From positions 1-9,460 of the forward strand of contig CATIYU010000125.1 of the NCBI GenBank assembly GCA_949739085.1: a stretch of 9,460 nt of DNA, read 5' to 3'. This document shows, one piece after another, positions 6,297 through 9,460 of the stretch; position 1 is the stretch's first letter, and each line of letters begins with the position of its first letter. Source of the DNA: an uncultured Eubacteriales bacterium (GTDB lineage: Bacteria > Bacillota_A > Clostridia > Oscillospirales > Oscillospiraceae). The position numbers and the translations under genes were made by a program. The notes beneath the pieces were generated by a model. That model was not told the origin of the DNA and ran no database searches. It saw nothing but the letters and a program-made list of their open reading frames with translations.

Positions 6297-8207
6297 ATGA
6301 CGATTAAGGACATTGCCGCTATCGCGGGCGTCTCCGCCACGACCGTCTCCATGGTCTTGAACAACAAGGCGGAGTCCATCTCCGAGGAGACTCGGGAAAA
6401 GGTCCTGCGGATCGCGAAAGAGTACAATTTCAAGCCCTACGCCAAGGTGCTTCAGAACGCCGCCGCCCCCAGCGGCCTGCTGGGCCTCCTGATTCCGGGG
6501 ACCGCCGGGGATTTCAGCGGCTTTATCGCCGGTGCGCAGGAGGCCGCCGCCGCCGAGGGCTACAGCGTGATTCTCTGCTCCGCCCAGGACGAACAGGCGG
6601 CGAAAAAGCACCTGAGCGGCCTGTTTGGCCGGGGGGTGGACGGCTTCGGGCTCTATCTCCCCGGAGAAATGGAGCTCGACTCCCTCTTTTCCGGCGCCCC
6701 GGAGCGTCTGGTCTACGCCGCCGCCACCCACTGCTCCTCCACGGAGAAGCGGTGCGCGGCCTTCTGCTCCTTTTCCGAGGCTGCCCGGCTGGCCGCGGAG
6801 CACCTCCTCACCTACGGGCACCGGCAGATTGCGCTGCTCGGCTGGCAGGGGCACGCCCTCGCCGGGGAGCTCACCTCCGGCTACGGCGAGGCGCTGCGCC
6901 GCCGCGATGTCACCCTGCGGGACGAGGCGGTCTGCCTCTGCGCCAGCGTGGAGGACGCGGCGGGCTATGTCCGGCAGCTCATCTACGGAAGAAATACCGC
7001 CTTCCTCTGCCAGGACGCGCAGATCGCCGCCTGTGTCTACCGGACCCTCAGCCACTACAGCCTGCAAATCCCCAAGGACTACTCGGTGATGAGCGTGTCG
7101 GACGCCTGCGCCCTGGACGTGTTTGCCCCCCGCCTGACAGCGGTTGATCTCCGGTTCCGGGAGATGGGACAGTCTGTCGTGCGGACACTGATCGCCCGCA
7201 TTGAGGGCGTCGTGAAAAAGCCGCCGGAGCCCCGGCAGCTTCAGCCCCGCCTGCGGCAGGGGGGGAGCGTCACGCCGCCCATGAAGAACATGGGGAAGCG
7301 GATTGTCGTTGTGGGCAGCATGAACATGGACACCATCATCCGTATGCCCCACATTCCGACCTCGGGGGAGAGCCTGCTCTCCCAGCGGATCAGCAACTAC
7401 CCCGGCGGGAAGGGGGCCAACCAGGCGGTGGGAATCGCCAGGCTGAAGGGCGACGCCTACGCCATCGGATGTATGGGACTGGATGTGGAGGGGCGGCAGA
7501 TCTACAACAACCTGATTGAGAGCGGCGTCAACACAGCCGGCATCCGCTCCGTCCACGACAAGCCCACCGGGAAGGCGTACATTCTGGCGGCGGAGAACGG
7601 GGAGAGCACCATCGTGCTCTCCAACGGGGCAAACGGCTATCTGCTGCCCAGCGTTGTGGAGAAGAGCGCGTCCAGCTTTGAGGGGGCGGAATTTTGCCTG
7701 CTCTCCACGGAGATCCCCTGGGAAACCGTCCTGTATACCATCGAGCTATGCGCGCGGAATCAGGTGAAGGTTATTTTGAAGCCCACCGTGCCGGAGCCCA
7801 TTGCCCCTGATGTATTGGAGCGGGTCACCTATCTGATTCTGAACCAAAAAGAGCTGGAGCTCCAGATAGCGGAGGCGCTGCCGGTGGAGGAGAAGGCCGC
7901 CCGGCTGTCCGGCCGAGGGGCGCGGAACGTCATTGTCACCCTGGGGGACAGGGGCTGCTATCTCCACAGCCCGGAGCTCAAGCGATTCTTCCCGGCGGCG
8001 GACTTCCCCGCCGTGGACGCCACGGGGGCGGGGGACGCTTTTATCAGCGCCCTCGCCGTCTACCTCAGCGAGGGACACGGCATCGTGCCCTCCATCAAAT
8101 TCGCAACCTACGCCGCCGGACTCAGCGTCACCAGGGATGGCGTGCAGCCGGCGCTGGCGGAGCGCATCGCGCTGGATATCTACGCGGAGCAGATCGACGC
8201 GACATAG
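6297..8207 (+). CDS. Fusion protein: LacI-family transcriptional regulator + ribokinase-like PfkB sugar kinase
   Basis: A 636-residue two-module protein; both halves are full length. Residues 1-328 form a LacI/GalR repressor: helix-turn-helix TIKDIAAIAGVSATTVSMVL at the N terminus, a hinge near residues 48-55, then a type I periplasmic-binding-like effector domain including EHLLTYGHRQIALLG and the usual ending EMGQSVVRTLIARIEG. Residues 329-636 (308 aa, the size of E. coli ribokinase) form the kinase: VVVGSMNMD with the sugar-site Asn343/Asp345, PGGKGANQA (369-377), and DATGAGDAF with catalytic-base Asp580. The linker (about 315-332) is short and Pro/Gln/Arg-rich. It is encoded across a G7 run, and a one-base change there would split the gene into two. 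The likely roles are control of the neighbouring operon and phosphorylation of the ribose released by the hydrolase. The start follows GGAG (6283-6286). Confidence 0.88.
   Translation: MTIKDIAAIAGVSATTVSMVLNNKAESISEETREKVLRIAKEYNFKPYAKVLQNAAAPSGLLGLLIPGTAGDFSGFIAGAQEAAAAEGYSVILCSAQDEQAAKKHLSGLFGRGVDGFGLYLPGEMELDSLFSGAPERLVYAAATHCSSTEKRCAAFCSFSEAARLAAEHLLTYGHRQIALLGWQGHALAGELTSGYGEALRRRDVTLRDEAVCLCASVEDAAGYVRQLIYGRNTAFLCQDAQIAACVYRTLSHYSLQIPKDYSVMSVSDACALDVFAPRLTAVDLRFREMGQSVVRTLIARIEGVVKKPPEPRQLQPRLRQGGSVTPPMKNMGKRIVVVGSMNMDTIIRMPHIPTSGESLLSQRISNYPGGKGANQAVGIARLKGDAYAIGCMGLDVEGRQIYNNLIESGVNTAGIRSVHDKPTGKAYILAAENGESTIVLSNGANGYLLPSVVEKSASSFEGAEFCLLSTEIPWETVLYTIELCARNQVKVILKPTVPEPIAPDVLERVTYLILNQKELELQIAEALPVEEKAARLSGRGARNVIVTLGDRGCYLHSPELKRFFPAADFPAVDATGAGDAFISALAVYLSEGHGIVPSIKFATYAAGLSVTRDGVQPALAERIALDIYAEQIDAT
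7259..7284 (+). other. G7 run and ATGA overlap at the regulator-kinase junction; possible internal start
   Basis: Seven G occupy 7259-7265. As written, the frame stays open into ATG 7281-7283 (Met329). One base fewer would put the regulator in the frame ending at TGA 7282-7284, overlapping that ATG as ATGA. The purine-rich GGGGGGAG before it could act as a ribosome binding site for a free 308-residue kinase, although the 13-nt spacing is longer than ideal. Confidence 0.6.
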
Positions 8208-8251
8208 GCCGGCCCGCAAAGCAGCCGGATATCAAAAGGAGGCCGGACAAC

Positions 8252-9460
8252 ATGGATACAAACAAGGAATTTCTGGGCACGGAGCCGGTGGGCAGGCTGC
8301 TGTTCCGGCTGGCCATTCCATCTGTTATCGCCCAGCTCGTGAATCTGCTCTACAACATCATCGACCGCGTGTACATCGGCCACATGCCGGGAGAGGGGGA
8401 GCTGGCCCTGACAGGCGTCGGGGTGTGCCTGCCCATCATCATGGTGGTCAGCGCCTTCGCGGCCCTCATCAGCTCCGGCGGCGCGCCGCGGGCCTCCATC
8501 TCCATGGGAGAGGGAAATACGGAGGCGGCGGAAAACATCCTGGGCGGGTGCTTCACAGCGCAGCTGGTGGTTTCCACCCTTCTGACCGCCGTTCTGCTGG
8601 TGTGGAACCGGGATTTTCTGATGGCCTTCGGATGCAGTGAGAACACTATTGAATACGCCGTCAGCTATATGAACATCTACGCCGCCGGTACCATATTTGT
8701 CCAGCTGACCTTGGGTATGAATGCCTTTATTACCGCCCAGGGCTTTGCCAAGACGGGAATGGCTACCGTGCTCATCGGGGCTGTGTGCAACATTATCCTG
8801 GACCCTCTTTTTATTTTCGGCCTCCGTATGGGCGTCAGCGGCGCGGCTCTGGCCACGATTTTGTCCCAGGGCGTGTCCTGCGTATGGGTCATTGCGTTTC
8901 TGTGCGGGAGGAAGTCCAAGCTGCGGCTGAGGCGGCGCTGCGTGAAAATCGATCCCAGGATCATTCTGCCCTGCCTCTCCCTGGGCGCGGCTACCTTCAT
9001 CATGCAGGCCAGCGAGAGCGTGATCTCCGTCTGCTTCAACGCCTCCCTTCTCCGGTACGGCGAGGATATCGCCGTGGGCGCGATGACAATCCTCACCAGC
9101 GTGATGCAGTTCAGTATGCTGCCTCTCCAAGGGATCGGACAGGGGGCGCAGCCCATCATCAGCTACAACTTCGGCGCGAGAAACGCGGAGCGGGTCAAAA
9201 AGGCGTACGCTCTGCTGCTGCTGTCCTGCCTGTTCTGCTCCACGCTGGCGTGGGGAATGATTATGCTGTTCCCCCGGTTTTTCGCCAAGATATTTATCGT
9301 AAATACCGCGTGGCTGGACTTTACCGCCGCCGCCCTGCGGGTCTACTGCGCGGTGAATCTGCTGATGGGGATTCAGATCGCGTGTCAGATGACGTTTGTG
9401 TCCCTGGGCAACGCGCCGTGCTCGATCATAGTGGCGGTTGTGCGGAAATTCGTGCTGCTG
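8252..9460 (+). CDS. MATE-family multidrug/organic-cation efflux protein (MepA-like), 3' end outside window
   Basis: 403 residues are visible before the window ends with the frame still open; MATE proteins are usually about 450, so roughly 50 residues are missing. AAAAGGAGG (8234-8242) precedes the ATG by 9 nt. The N-half shows the family opening, IPSVIAQLVNLLYNIIDRVY followed by IGH (about 22-44), and a small-residue segment with GAPRASISMGEGN. The C-half repeats the fold and has GQGAQPIISYNFGA at about 296-309, typical of MepA-like MATE proteins. These are cytoplasmic-membrane transporters with 12 helices in two six-helix halves, exporting drugs or metabolites against Na+ or H+. The gene starts 44 bp after the fusion gene with no visible terminator between, so cotranscription is likely. 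Export of a nucleobase or analogue is only a guess from context. Confidence 0.92.
   Translation, partial: MDTNKEFLGTEPVGRLLFRLAIPSVIAQLVNLLYNIIDRVYIGHMPGEGELALTGVGVCLPIIMVVSAFAALISSGGAPRASISMGEGNTEAAENILGGCFTAQLVVSTLLTAVLLVWNRDFLMAFGCSENTIEYAVSYMNIYAAGTIFVQLTLGMNAFITAQGFAKTGMATVLIGAVCNIILDPLFIFGLRMGVSGAALATILSQGVSCVWVIAFLCGRKSKLRLRRRCVKIDPRIILPCLSLGAATFIMQASESVISVCFNASLLRYGEDIAVGAMTILTSVMQFSMLPLQGIGQGAQPIISYNFGARNAERVKKAYALLLLSCLFCSTLAWGMIMLFPRFFAKIFIVNTAWLDFTAAALRVYCAVNLLMGIQIACQMTFVSLGNAPCSIIVAVVRKFVLL

Noticed and set aside
6276..7556. A 426-codon - strand frame opposite the regulator-kinase gene
   Set aside because: It lies opposite conserved LacI and PfkB motifs and has no domain of its own.

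Overview
This 9.46 kb window has the look of a GC-rich Firmicute of the gut Clostridia type (an Oscillospiraceae-like genome is my inference). The genes have GC-rich third positions, strong AGGAGG-type ribosome binding sites and a Gram-positive-style lipoprotein, and the intergenic promoters are AT-rich. All seven genes are on the + strand. The larger reading frames on the - strand are shadows of GC-rich coding sequence.

Layout. Positions 1-265 are an AT-rich control region. It holds a good extended sigma-70 promoter (123-151), three TTTTAGT direct repeats at an exact 13-bp period with overlapping short palindromes (155-193), and a 9-bp GC hairpin (206-228). Next comes a five-gene operon: a two-domain CUT2/ribose-type ABC ATPase (266-1774), permease 1 (1789-2757), a substrate-binding lipoprotein (2803-3966), a strong intercistronic hairpin (3978-4012), permease 2 (4071-5093) and a nucleoside hydrolase-family enzyme (5107-6180). 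A separate near-consensus promoter (6208-6236) precedes a 636-residue fusion of a complete LacI-family repressor to a complete ribokinase-like PfkB kinase (6297-8207). A MATE-family transporter starts at 8252 and runs off the window end.

How the genes fit together. The simplest model is ribonucleoside salvage. The lipoprotein captures a nucleoside and the ABC transporter, with two non-identical permeases and one ATPase, imports it. The hydrolase splits it to ribose plus base, and the kinase module phosphorylates ribose to ribose-5-phosphate. The fused LacI module is the likely local regulator. The substrate is inferred from gene neighbourhood, not read from sequence.

Most notable points. The regulator-kinase junction contains a run of seven G. 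With six G, the repressor would end at a TGA overlapping the kinase ATG as ATGA, giving two ordinary coupled genes, so the fusion may be real, recent, switchable, or a one-base sequence error. The hydrolase has Trp-Asp where many relatives have His-Asp. The ATPase has lost its conserved residues almost entirely in one of its two composite ATP sites. The two permeases each keep a different half of the family's conserved motifs.
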